Both the position numbers and the translations under genes were made by a program. From IMG/VR virus record IMGVR_UViG_3300042476_000766, positions 1-61,266 of that record: DNA of 61,266 bases; one strand, given 5' to 3'. Of this stretch, positions 54,779 through 61,266 are shown piece after piece. Origin of the DNA: a virus. Under the pieces are notes generated by a model, which worked only from the letters and a program-made list of their open reading frames with translations, ran no database searches and was not told where the DNA came from. Numbering within the stretch: position 1 is the first letter of the stretch; every line of letters starts with the position of its first letter.

Positions 54779-54993
54779 GTAGCTATATACCTAAACAGAA
54801 TATTTTTGATGGTGAATATTTTGATCTTGCTATAGAGCGTGATCGTTTCGGTGGATATTCTGATAACTTAACCAGTTATGAGTATGGTATGGTCTTTAGA
54901 ACAAACAAGAAGCATAATGTAATCAATCCACCAACCACAAAAGAAGAATTACTAGCACTAGCGGATTTTATATATGATACTGTTGGAGAATAA
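54775..54993 (+). CDS. LADFIY-family small protein 2
   Basis: 72 residues. Beta-rich N-terminal part (YFDLAIERDRFGGYSDNLTS) and the signature TKEELLALADFIYDTVGE. Tandem paralogue of the gene before it. Confidence 0.55.
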   Translation: MSSYIPKQNIFDGEYFDLAIERDRFGGYSDNLTSYEYGMVFRTNKKHNVINPPTTKEELLALADFIYDTVGE

Positions 54994-54996
54994 ATA

Positions 54997-55161
54997 ATGA
55001 GTAACGAACTTAAAGAGACTATACAAACTTTTTTGACCGTTTATGAACAGGCTAATGAAATGCCTATTCTTAGGCCAATGAGTCATAATCAACGTAGTTA
55101 TCTTTTGAGTATTGCTGTTGATATTTTAACAATCTTGGAGAAAAATAATGACCAAGTTTGA
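54997..55161 (+). CDS. 54-residue helical small protein
   Basis: MSNELKETIQTFLTVYEQAN, all helical with ILRPMSHNQRSYLLSIAVDI. Runs 14 bp into the next gene. The MxNELK start recalls the 56993 family. Function unknown. Confidence 0.45.
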   Translation: MSNELKETIQTFLTVYEQANEMPILRPMSHNQRSYLLSIAVDILTILEKNNDQV

Positions 55162-55378
55162 ACTTTCATGGAAAAGCGAAAAGTATCAAAATAACTCAAT
55201 CGTCAAAGAGAAGATTGATGCTTTGTGTTTTGAAGATGTTGCAGATGAGTGGTTTAAGCGATTGGCCGATATTGGTCTATCTGAAAACGATTGTTGGTGG
55301 AAAATTATCTCAGTTGTTACAAACCATGTATGTGTTGAGATGAATCCCGGTATGAAATGTATTGTTCGTGGGTGGTAA
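55148..55378 (+). CDS. 76-residue small protein
   Basis: MTKFELSWKSEKYQNNSIVK then Trp/Cys-rich SENDCWWKIISVVTNHVCVE. Mixed alpha/beta, GGAGAAAAATA site. Function unknown. Confidence 0.45.
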   Translation: MTKFELSWKSEKYQNNSIVKEKIDALCFEDVADEWFKRLADIGLSENDCWWKIISVVTNHVCVEMNPGMKCIVRGW

Positions 55379-55396
55379 TTAAATAAGAGATGAACA

Positions 55397-55564
55397 ATGA
55401 ACATTAATCTTGATAAGCATGAAATTGGCCTAATTCTTGACTCTCTGGAAAGTTACCAACTTGATATTGAGCATGGTAATGATAATGGTTGTAAATATCT
55501 TTGGACTGAAACTGATGTGGAAAATTTGACTAAATATCTGAATGGTATACTGGAGAATAAATAA
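55397..55564 (+). CDS. 55-residue small protein
   Basis: MNINLDKHEIGLILDSLESY, two helices, ends LTKYLNGILENK. TAATG overlap with the broken gene that follows. Function unknown. Confidence 0.45.
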   Translation: MNINLDKHEIGLILDSLESYQLDIEHGNDNGCKYLWTETDVENLTKYLNGILENK

Positions 55565-55565
55565 T

Positions 55566-55703
55566 GAACTCAAAGACAGAATCAGAAACTTTATTGTGAG
55601 TTGGGATAATACTATTAATGATGAGTCTATGGGATTGGCCGATTATGATTTATTTTTAGAAACGGCAATTAGTCTTCTAGAAGAAACTATTGAGGAAAAA
55701 TAA
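55566..55703 (+). pseudogene. Paralogue of the 56993 gene that lost its start
   Basis: The frame from 55566 reads ELKDRIRNFIVSWDNT and ends in a SLLEETIEEK helix, matching the 56993 protein (ELEDRIKNLIVDWDNT). The expected ATG-ACT-AAT-GAA is missing; the only ATG nearby (55564) is out of frame and stops after 11 codons. The sequence fits a 7-bp deletion between two AATGA repeats. Translation from a non-ATG codon cannot be excluded. Confidence 0.55.
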
Positions 55704-55883
55704 ATGACTACTAAGTTAAGTTACGAAGATTTTAAGAACCAATATATAGCAAAAATTCCTTATGAAACAATATCTCAAATAGAGAAACTACACTATATAA
55801 AAGATTTAACAAAAAAAATTATTGAAGAAGAGATATTGAATCAATACAATAATTACTTGAATGAATCTATTGGGGAAAAATAA
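55704..55883 (+). CDS. 59-residue helical small protein
   Basis: MTTKLSYEDFKNQYIAKIPY, helical, charged, ends NNYLNESIGEK. One-base spacing to neighbours. Function unknown. Confidence 0.45.
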   Translation: MTTKLSYEDFKNQYIAKIPYETISQIEKLHYIKDLTKKIIEEEILNQYNNYLNESIGEK

Positions 55884-56087
55884 ATGAACAGACCACAAAC
55901 TAAAATGGAACTTTATGGAGTTCCTCAAGGTAATGAACTTGTTTGGGGGCGATTAATTCTTAGACAAACTGAAACTCACAAGTTTAAAAAGATCGCCTAT
56001 TTTGACAACTATCTTGATGCTAATAATGCTTTTCATGAATGGTTGGAAGAATACTCTGAGCATCAATATTGTGATGGGGAAAAATAA
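55884..56087 (+). CDS. WxELLGxP-family small protein 1
   Basis: 67 residues. QTKMELYGVPQGNELVWGRL and the C-terminal FDNYLDANNAFHEWLEEY line up with the proteins at 56087 and 58129. The fold looks like a beta hairpin with a final helix. Function unknown. Confidence 0.5.
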   Translation: MNRPQTKMELYGVPQGNELVWGRLILRQTETHKFKKIAYFDNYLDANNAFHEWLEEYSEHQYCDGEK

Positions 56088-56287
56088 TGACTAAATCTTG
56101 GACAGAATTACTAGGAAAACCTAGTCAGACTGATTGTATTGTGGGAAATGAGATAGTAAGAACAACTAATTATTTTACTCTGGGGGACTTTGGGGTAAGA
56201 AGGCCGATATTTGAAATCTTGTGGAAATTTGATTGTGACTCTAGGGCTAAAGAAGTATTTGATATTTGGATAAAGGAGAATAAATGA
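56087..56287 (+). CDS. WxELLGxP-family small protein 2
   Basis: 66 residues. MTKSWTELLGKPSQTDCIVG and CDSRAKEVFDIWIKENK follow the same scheme; it starts on the stop of copy 1 and overlaps the exported gene by 4 bp. Confidence 0.5.
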   Translation: MTKSWTELLGKPSQTDCIVGNEIVRTTNYFTLGDFGVRRPIFEILWKFDCDSRAKEVFDIWIKENK

Positions 56288-56526
56288 AATATGTTTATAT
56301 ATTACTATTAATGTCTGTTCCTTTGAATAGCCATATCAATAATAACAAACCTTGTGGTCAACAGTATGCTTTAGAACAAAATACTCCATTATGGTTTTAT
56401 ATTCCAGATCAGTTATGCTGGACTAGGGGTGAGACTATTTATTTGTGGGGATATTATCCGATGATATGTAGCGATTATGGTTTAGTAGATTTTAACGATG
56501 TTATATGGGAGACTAGATATGAATAA
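56284..56526 (+). CDS. Exported 80-residue Trp/Tyr-rich protein
   Basis: MKYVYILLLMSVPLNSHINN is a probable signal peptide; the mature part has Cys in KPCGQQ, LCWTRG and MICSDY and many aromatics. An exported small protein amid cytoplasmic paralogues. Function unknown. Confidence 0.5.
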   Translation: MKYVYILLLMSVPLNSHINNNKPCGQQYALEQNTPLWFYIPDQLCWTRGETIYLWGYYPMICSDYGLVDFNDVIWETRYE

Positions 56527-56573
56527 AGGGTTTGGCCGATTTTATTTATCAATCGGTTGGTAAAAACTATGAA
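56527..56573 (+). pseudogene. C-terminal remnant of an LADFIY-family gene
   Basis: The frame AAG-GGT-TTG-GCC-GAT reads KGLADFIYQSVGKNYE and stops at TGA, matching only the last 16 residues of the LADFIY family. No upstream part remains; the exported gene ends where it begins. Confidence 0.5.
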
Positions 56574-56844
56574 TGAAAAATTTGATAGTAAAGCAGATTA
56601 TAAGAAATATCACGCAAGAGTATTAAAGTATATCTGTTCAGAGTATAAAGATTTTCACTTTAATAGAATGAGGAATGGATCATTACTAATTCAGTTGGAC
56701 CCCCTTCATAAACACGAATTTCATTTGTTAATTGGGGTAATGGCTGATCCAAAAAATAGCATTAGTAATATTGCTGGCATAGTGGTTAATCATATGTTTA
56801 AGTCTTTATATGGTCAATTCAAATTTAAAGAAATAAATAAATGA
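56569..56844 (+). CDS. 91-residue small protein
   Basis: MNEKFDSKADYKKYHARVLK, helical N-terminus, then LIQLDPLHKHEFHLLIGVMA. ATG preferred over a TTG 12 bp upstream. Function unknown. Confidence 0.45.
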   Translation: MNEKFDSKADYKKYHARVLKYICSEYKDFHFNRMRNGSLLIQLDPLHKHEFHLLIGVMADPKNSISNIAGIVVNHMFKSLYGQFKFKEINK

Positions 56845-56993
56845 AGATTAGCATCTATCGTTATGATAACAGATATTGTTATAATATTTTTTATGGAGAA
56901 GATTTAAGATTGCAAGAGGGCTATGGATATAGTTTGTGGGATGTTTTAGTACAAATCAATATTTTTAAACAAATAGTTCTGGAGAATAAATAA
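56841..56993 (+). CDS. 50-residue Tyr-rich small protein
   Basis: MKISIYRYDNRYCYNIFYGE, beta-like, then a helix ending QIVLENK. Overlaps both neighbours. Function unknown. Confidence 0.4.
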   Translation: MKISIYRYDNRYCYNIFYGEDLRLQEGYGYSLWDVLVQINIFKQIVLENK

Positions 56994-57133
56994 TGACTAA
57001 CGAACTAGAAGATAGAATCAAAAACCTTATTGTTGATTGGGATAATACTAAAGACCGTGCTAATTGGTCAACTTGTGTTTTGTTTTTAGAAATGTCTATT
57101 GATCTTTTAAAGAAAGTTTTGGAGAATAAATAA
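56993..57133 (+). CDS. 46-residue small protein (intact copy of the broken 55566 gene)
   Basis: MTNELEDRIKNLIVDWDNTK, then a SIDLLKKVLENK helix. Start and stop overlap both neighbours by one base. Function unknown. Confidence 0.45.
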   Translation: MTNELEDRIKNLIVDWDNTKDRANWSTCVLFLEMSIDLLKKVLENK

Positions 57134-57408
57134 TGACTGTTCAAGAACTTCGTAATAAAGGTTTTAAAGTAAAGGTTCTTCATAATCGACTTTATATGGG
57201 CAGATTTAAGTGGCAAACTGCTAATCCTTCAGTTATTATTGGCTCCTCTCCACTTGAGCCAGATACTAAGGGTGGATCAACTCATATCATTATTGATAGT
57301 CCTAATGGATTTCATTTTGAGGGAGTTGCTCTTTGTAGCAGAAATGATAATTATGATAAGAAGTTGGGGGTAAGAATTGCTCTTGGAAGATCTGGCGTTG
57401 TTGTATAA
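57133..57408 (+). CDS. 91-residue conserved phage protein
   Basis: GGSTHIIIDSPNGFHFEGVA and CSRNDNYDKKLGVRIALGRS form a compact basic alpha/beta protein that I remember from other phage genomes without known function. Followed by a 31-bp gap, the largest in this operon. Confidence 0.55.
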   Translation: MTVQELRNKGFKVKVLHNRLYMGRFKWQTANPSVIIGSSPLEPDTKGGSTHIIIDSPNGFHFEGVALCSRNDNYDKKLGVRIALGRSGVVV

Positions 57409-57439
57409 CTAAAAGAATCAAAAATTTGGAGAATCTTTA

Positions 57440-57631
57440 ATGAGTATTGTGATGAAAGACTTTTATAAGGCTGATGTTACCCGATTTGATATTGAAATGC
57501 TGTCGGAAAATATGGTCAAGTTTGATGTTAGTAATGTTATTAGTTGGGAATATCTGGCTGTTAGAATGACCAAGGACGAGTTAAGGGGATTGGGGAACTT
57601 TATTAAAAGCTTTCTAGGAGAAAATAACTAA
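57440..57631 (+). CDS. LADFIY-family small protein 3 (divergent)
   Basis: 63 residues. MSIVMKDFYKADVTRFDIEM, then TKDELRGLGNFIKSFLGE, a divergent form of the family signature. One-base overlap with the next copy. Confidence 0.5.
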   Translation: MSIVMKDFYKADVTRFDIEMLSENMVKFDVSNVISWEYLAVRMTKDELRGLGNFIKSFLGENN

Positions 57632-57840
57632 TGGTTGATAGAGATTATTATATGCAAACAGTTAATCCTGCTCATTATGATATTGATAAGGATATTAGTG
57701 TGGAAATGGTAACGAATGGAAATTCTTGTTATGTTTCGATTTATAATGATCGAAATGATAAGAGTGTTGCCTTTCAAGTGACTAAAGATAAGTTAAAGGG
57801 TTTGGCCGATTTTCTTAATAAAAATTTGGAGAATAACTAA
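57631..57840 (+). CDS. LADFIY-family small protein 4
   Basis: 69 residues. Beta-rich start (ISVEMVTNGNSCYVSIYNDR) and TKDKLKGLADFLNKNLE. Tandem with the previous copy. Confidence 0.5.
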   Translation: MVDRDYYMQTVNPAHYDIDKDISVEMVTNGNSCYVSIYNDRNDKSVAFQVTKDKLKGLADFLNKNLENN

Positions 57841-57929
57841 TGGCTGGTCTTGTATTGTTTGCTATTCTTGGCTATATGGCTAGTATTCGTATTTATGATT
57901 GGTGGAATGGATACGGAGAGTTGTTTTAA
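57840..57929 (+). CDS. 29-residue membrane micropeptide
   Basis: MAGLVLFAILGYMASIRIYD, one hydrophobic helix, then WWNGYGELF. Linked by TAATG overlaps on both sides. Confidence 0.35.
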   Translation: MAGLVLFAILGYMASIRIYDWWNGYGELF

Positions 57930-58132
57930 TGGAAAATAAAAATTTATCAAACAAGAGTACATTTAGAGCAGACTCTTTTAATCTTCATCTATTTCATAAA
58001 GGCATGATGTTTACTGATACTTATGGCTTAATGTTAGGCTGTACTAAAAATTATACTCATCCACCAATTACTCGGGAGGAATTAAAAGGTCTGGCCGATT
58101 TTATATATAAGTATTTGGAGCATAATCAATGA
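57929..58132 (+). CDS. LADFIY-family small protein 5
   Basis: 67 residues from the ATG at 57929. FRADSFNLHLFHKGMMFTDT, then ITREELKGLADFIYKYLE. Overlaps the next gene by 4 bp. Confidence 0.55.
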   Translation: MENKNLSNKSTFRADSFNLHLFHKGMMFTDTYGLMLGCTKNYTHPPITREELKGLADFIYKYLEHNQ

Positions 58133-58422
58133 ATAATCAAGATTTTATTTCATCTCGTTCATGGAGATGGCCCCCACTATATATTCCAAACGAACTAGAA
58201 GAAGATATACTTTTGTCTGGAGAATCTATAGTGACACAAAAAACTTGGATAGAACTATTGGGGCTTCCTCAATTTAATGAAGAAATAGACGGTAATGATA
58301 TTGTTAGGGAAGTTGATCTTCATAAATTTAGGATAATTTATTCTTGTGATACTCATCAACAGGCTAAAGATGTTTATAATGCTTGGATACAAGAATATGA
58401 AACTATTGGGGAAAAGAAATGA
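58129..58422 (+). CDS. WxELLGxP-family small protein 3
   Basis: 97 residues: a unique N-terminal 35 residues, then QKTWIELLGLPQFNEEIDGN and THQQAKDVYNAWIQEYE as in the copies at 55884 and 56087. Last gene of the paralogue operon. Confidence 0.5.
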   Translation: MNNQDFISSRSWRWPPLYIPNELEEDILLSGESIVTQKTWIELLGLPQFNEEIDGNDIVREVDLHKFRIIYSCDTHQQAKDVYNAWIQEYETIGEKK

Positions 58423-58458
58423 ATATTGAGAATTATATTCACTACTAAATTAGTGTAT

Positions 58459-58490
58459 TTTAGAGTATCAAGGGGTTAAATTACTCTAAA
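58459..58490 (+). promoter_or_regulatory. Perfect inverted repeat before the phosphoesterase gene
   Basis: TTTAGAGTA (58459-58467) and TACTCTAAA (58482-58490), 14-nt loop. Placed 11 bp before the next ATG; operator or translation-control hairpin. No T-run, so termination is less likely. Confidence 0.45.
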
Positions 58491-58501
58491 GTATTGAGAA
58501 A

Positions 58502-59188
58502 ATGACCAAAAATTCAAAATTGCTGGATGCAATAATAATAAGTGATACTCATTTAGGAAGTAGTGTTTGCGAGAGCAAACAATTATATGCTTTTTTAGGA
58601 TTAGTTTATACTAAAACAAATAAATTGATTATTAATGGGGATTTTTTTGATAACTTAGATTTTCGTAGAATAAAGAAAAATCATTGGAAAATATTGTCTT
58701 TATTACGACGAATGAGTAAATATGTAGAAATAGTCTGGATAAGAGGGAACCATGATGGAGATGCTGAAAACATATCTCATCTAATAGGATTAGATTTTAA
58801 GAATGAGTATATCTTTTCTAGTGGAGATAAAAACTTCTTGTGCTTGCATGGAGATCAATTTGACGATTTTATATATAAATATCCTAATACTACAAGAGTA
58901 GCAGATTTTATGTATAGAACAATTCAGAGACTTGATAAAAGATTTTTGCCCAAATTTATTAAACATCGCTCAAAGACTTATTTAAGATGTAATGAGAATA
59001 TGATGGAAAAATCCAGAAACTATTCAATAGGTAAACAAATTCATTGTGTTTGTTTGGGTCATACTCATTATCCTTTACTAGATAAAAACCATTCTGTATG
59101 GTATGCTAATAGTGGATGCTGGACAGAAAAAACCTGCACTTATTTAGGGATAAAAGATGGTATAATAACTTTAGAAAAGTTTGTATAG
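58502..59188 (+). CDS. Calcineurin-like metallophosphoesterase (LpxH-like)
   Basis: 228 residues. All metal-binding motifs are present: IIISDTHLGSS (D-x-H), LIINGDFFDNLDF (GDxxD), WIRGNHDGD (GNHD), CLHGDQFD and CVCLGHTHYP (GHTH). Closest in style to UDP-2,3-diacylglucosamine hydrolases, but the substrate cannot be fixed. It opens a three-gene AT-rich island with a PP-loop ATPase and a methyltransferase-like gene. Confidence 0.88.
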   Translation: MTKNSKLLDAIIISDTHLGSSVCESKQLYAFLGLVYTKTNKLIINGDFFDNLDFRRIKKNHWKILSLLRRMSKYVEIVWIRGNHDGDAENISHLIGLDFKNEYIFSSGDKNFLCLHGDQFDDFIYKYPNTTRVADFMYRTIQRLDKRFLPKFIKHRSKTYLRCNENMMEKSRNYSIGKQIHCVCLGHTHYPLLDKNHSVWYANSGCWTEKTCTYLGIKDGIITLEKFV

Positions 59189-59251
59189 TTATTATCACAT
59201 AATTAGAGTTTAGATATAATATTACTAAAGATGAATGAAAGAATATAATTA

Positions 59252-59905
59252 ATGATAGAAGATATATTAAAAAAACAAAATATAGATATTGATGATTCAA
59301 ATATATTACTGATGTTTTCTGGTGGATTAGATTCTACTGGGGCTTTATGGCAATTATTACAGAACAAAGAGAACAAAATACATCTACATCATTTATATCT
59401 TCTGAATAAAGAACAAAGAGCAGAAGCGGAGCAGCGGTCTGTTAGAAATATTCTTTCGTATGTATCTCAATCATACAAAGTTAAATATAGTCAAAGTTAT
59501 CATGAATATCCTTTTTATTCGTATTTAACAGAAACGGCGGATGCTATAGTTATTAATCAAAATTTTATGTTTGATAGTGATATATACAATTTTATTGCGG
59601 CTTCTATTTGTAAGTGTTTACCTAATATTAAAAAAATTGCTGTAGGTCGCACAAAATCTGATATGGGTGCAGATATAGAAGAAAGAGCTATTAGGGGAAC
59701 ACAAATATTGAAACTATTTGTTCCAAATGTTGAAAAAGTATATCCTGTTGAACATTTAACAAAAGCAGAGATATATAATACTATTCCTACAGAACTAAGA
59801 AACATGACTTGGAGTTGTAGGACTCCTATTATTAGTGATAAGGATATATTTAAAGAATGTGGAAAATGTAAAACTTGTATAGAACTCAATAAGATCAAAA
59901 ATTAA
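59252..59905 (+). CDS. PP-loop ATPase, QueC-like
   Basis: 217 residues. LLMFSGGLDSTGALWQLL contains the SGG-x-DS pyrophosphate loop. The C-terminus WSCRTPI...FKECGKCKTCIELNK holds four Cys in the pattern of the QueC zinc site. QueC makes 7-cyano-7-deazaguanine (preQ0), used for queuosine and for phage DNA modification. No QueD, QueE, GTP cyclohydrolase or DNA transglycosylase is seen in the window, so another adenylating reaction is possible. Confidence 0.7.
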   Translation: MIEDILKKQNIDIDDSNILLMFSGGLDSTGALWQLLQNKENKIHLHHLYLLNKEQRAEAEQRSVRNILSYVSQSYKVKYSQSYHEYPFYSYLTETADAIVINQNFMFDSDIYNFIAASICKCLPNIKKIAVGRTKSDMGADIEERAIRGTQILKLFVPNVEKVYPVEHLTKAEIYNTIPTELRNMTWSCRTPIISDKDIFKECGKCKTCIELNKIKN

Positions 59906-59909
59906 AAAC

Positions 59910-60614
59910 ATGGAATATAGTAATATTTTTAGACATAGAGGACAGTCTTATGATTTGGCAATGAGTCTGTATCCTAACGCTAGGGATCAAGAATTTTATC
60001 AACTTTTTTCTAGATATCCTGTAAAAAATAATGAAATAATATTAGACATACCATCTCTAGGAGGATATTTAAAAAAATATTGTCCAGAAGATAGTACAGT
60101 ATTGTCATTAGACTTTTCTGAATCTATTAATAATATATCAGTAGTTTCTCCATATGAAAAGTGGGATATTCCTAGTGTTGATAGAATTGTATGCTTGGCT
60201 TCTATACATCATATAGAAAAATTAGATCTTTTTTTAGAAAATATTTCATTACACATAAAAAATGAAGGTTTAATTCATTTAGCAGATGTTTCGTTAAATA
60301 GTAATATTTCTTTATTTTTAGATAATTTTATTGGTCAATATACGTCAACGGGCGAACATAAAGGATTATACCATAACTGGTGCGATGTACGATTCCCCAA
60401 AGGTTTATCTGTATTAAATATTGCTGACATAAAATGTCCTTGGGTCTTTAGTTCAAAAAATGATATGATCAATTATTGTAGATTATTATTTGATTTAAAA
60501 AATATTTCTGACAATCAAATACTTGATGGTTTAGAAAAATATATAGGATATGAACAGAATAAAGATAATATCTCTTTAAAATGGCATTTAACATATATAG
60601 ATATTGGATTATGA
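59910..60614 (+). CDS. Class I methyltransferase-like protein
   Basis: 234 residues. ILDIPSLGGYLKKYC stands where motif I (DxGxGxG) is expected, VLSLDFSESI resembles motif II with the acidic ribose-binding residue, and VDRIVCLASIHHIEKLDLFL plus GLIHLADVSLN resemble motifs IV and V. Motif I is degenerate (PSLGG), so SAM binding may be altered. It follows the QueC-like gene by 4 bp, suggesting joint function. Confidence 0.6.
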   Translation: MEYSNIFRHRGQSYDLAMSLYPNARDQEFYQLFSRYPVKNNEIILDIPSLGGYLKKYCPEDSTVLSLDFSESINNISVVSPYEKWDIPSVDRIVCLASIHHIEKLDLFLENISLHIKNEGLIHLADVSLNSNISLFLDNFIGQYTSTGEHKGLYHNWCDVRFPKGLSVLNIADIKCPWVFSSKNDMINYCRLLFDLKNISDNQILDGLEKYIGYEQNKDNISLKWHLTYIDIGL

Positions 60615-60641
60615 GAAACTCAACAATTTTTAAGATGGTTG

Positions 60642-60671
60642 TTGACACTACCAAGAACGGTATGGTATAAT
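60642..60671 (+). promoter_or_regulatory. Promoter of the 60715 gene
   Basis: TTGACA, 18-bp spacer, TATAAT. Confidence 0.75.
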
Positions 60672-60714
60672 ACTTTTTGTGAGAAAAATTTTACCAACCT
60701 TTAAGGAGTTTGTT

Positions 60715-60891
60715 ATGACACCATTTAAGATTAGTATTCTTGTTGCTGCTTTTCTAAGTTTCTCTTTAAGTACGGGATTATGGTTTAGCGGAGTTGAAAA
60801 CGCAAAAGACTGCGGATTGTTCGTAGGATTATGGGTTCCTAGTTTCTTGTCTCTTGGTAATCTATTACTAAAAAATAGCAAAGGAGATTAA
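60715..60891 (+). CDS. 58-residue double-spanning membrane protein
   Basis: ATG after AAGGAGTTTGTT. Two hydrophobic stretches, ISILVAAFLSFSLSTGLWF and GLFVGLWVPSFLSLGNLLL, with an acidic/basic loop between. Function unknown. Confidence 0.55.
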   Translation: MTPFKISILVAAFLSFSLSTGLWFSGVENAKDCGLFVGLWVPSFLSLGNLLLKNSKGD

Positions 60892-60892
60892 C

Positions 60893-61105
60893 ATGGAAAT
60901 CTATATTTTTGGTGCTGGCGTAATTATGATGTTGATTGTTAGTTCCGGTTTAGCTATTAGTATTCTATTTTTAGGAGATCTAAATCCAAACTCAAAGGAT
61001 AATCAGAAAGTAAATTATACCTTATCAGATTTGAAAAACAGTGATACTCTAAAGAAATTGATTAAAGAAGTAAAAGAGCATAAAGTTAAGGTTGACGAGC
61101 AGTAA
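60893..61105 (+). CDS. 70-residue membrane-anchored small protein
   Basis: MEIYIFGAGVIMMLIVSSGL is an N-terminal membrane helix; the rest is a Lys/Asp-rich helix (SDTLKKLIKEVKEHKVKVDE). AAGGAG lies just before it. Paired with the preceding membrane gene. Confidence 0.5.
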   Translation: MEIYIFGAGVIMMLIVSSGLAISILFLGDLNPNSKDNQKVNYTLSDLKNSDTLKKLIKEVKEHKVKVDEQ

Positions 61106-61141
61106 AATATGGAGATAAAGAATAATTTTTAAAGTGTGATC

Positions 61142-61170
61142 TTGACAAAAGCCGATAAGTACGATATGCT
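61142..61170 (+). promoter_or_regulatory. Promoter of the last gene
   Basis: TTGACA, 17-bp spacer AAGCCGATAAGTACGA, TATGCT; the conserved spacer reappears here without the double-hairpin element. Confidence 0.75.
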
Positions 61171-61191
61171 TGTACTACAAGGAGAACACTT

Positions 61192-61266
61192 ATGAAACTT
61201 GAAAAGTATACTAATCTTGTTGCCGACTATATTAGTGATGAGTATGATGGATTTAGTAAAGATGGT
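61192..61266 (+). CDS. Start of a gene cut by the right edge
   Basis: ATG after CAAGGAGAACACTT. The 25 codons visible begin MKLEKYTNLVADYISDEYDG and are acidic and helical. Too short to identify. Confidence 0.5.
   Translation, partial: MKLEKYTNLVADYISDEYDGFSKDG

Overview
The window is part of a large tailed-phage (Caudoviricetes) genome. Two blocks face away from each other from a divergent point near 29.7 kb. The left block (about 1-29.65 kb, minus strand) is the packaging, head and tail module. The right block (29.7-61.3 kb, plus strand) is an accessory/early-type region of very small genes, RNAs and promoters. The tape measure gene runs off the left edge. No DNA polymerase, helicase or primase is visible, so the full genome must be considerably larger. 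A planctomycete host is my inference: the phage subtilase begins with a motif like the planctomycete LEPR-XLL signature, and several small exported proteins look like planctomycete/freshwater-phage families.

Left block, in transcription order (right to left): a small protein, a sigma-70 region-2-like factor, an HTH/coiled-coil protein (small-terminase candidate), GDP-mannose 4,6-dehydratase, HNH nuclease, an unknown Cys-motif protein, an ERCC4-type nuclease, large terminase, portal, a protease/scaffold fusion, a head decoration candidate and the major capsid protein, closed by a clear terminator. Next come two tail-fibre-like proteins with Mtd-type N-termini, a GC-rich foreign-looking fibre cassette (13.0-15.2 kb), connector and tail-completion candidates, the tail tube protein, chaperone-like genes and the tape measure. 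The tape measure contains a nucleotidylyltransferase-like motif pair.

Right block, 29.7-31.6 kb: a small DNA-binding protein, an exported Tyr-rich protein and the subtilase. From 31.7 to 49.6 kb the genome is built of repeated modules. Each has a sigma-70-like promoter, often with a conserved GCCGATAATA-like spacer, then one to a few tiny genes or RNAs, then an element made of two imperfect hairpins around a GC palindrome. I count 17 copies of that element. This stretch also holds a gene-free, densely structured RNA candidate of about 600 nt (41.06-41.68 kb), a second multi-hairpin RNA (44.57-44.76 kb), ten tRNA genes, and one tRNA-like structure whose anticodon domain is a polypyrimidine run. 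A Gp88-like cysteine protein, a phosphoribosyltransferase and a DUF932 protein lie here too.

From 49.6 to 61.3 kb the DNA is AT-rich and the double-hairpin element is absent. It holds a Nudix hydrolase, small exported and membrane proteins, two expanded families of small paralogues with a broken copy and a remnant, and a three-gene island (calcineurin-like phosphoesterase, QueC-like PP-loop ATPase, methyltransferase-like protein). A second short repeat family (AGTCAGC element, seven copies) runs from 36 to 53 kb. The best candidates for an undescribed system are the large RNA and the double-hairpin/promoter modular layout around it.
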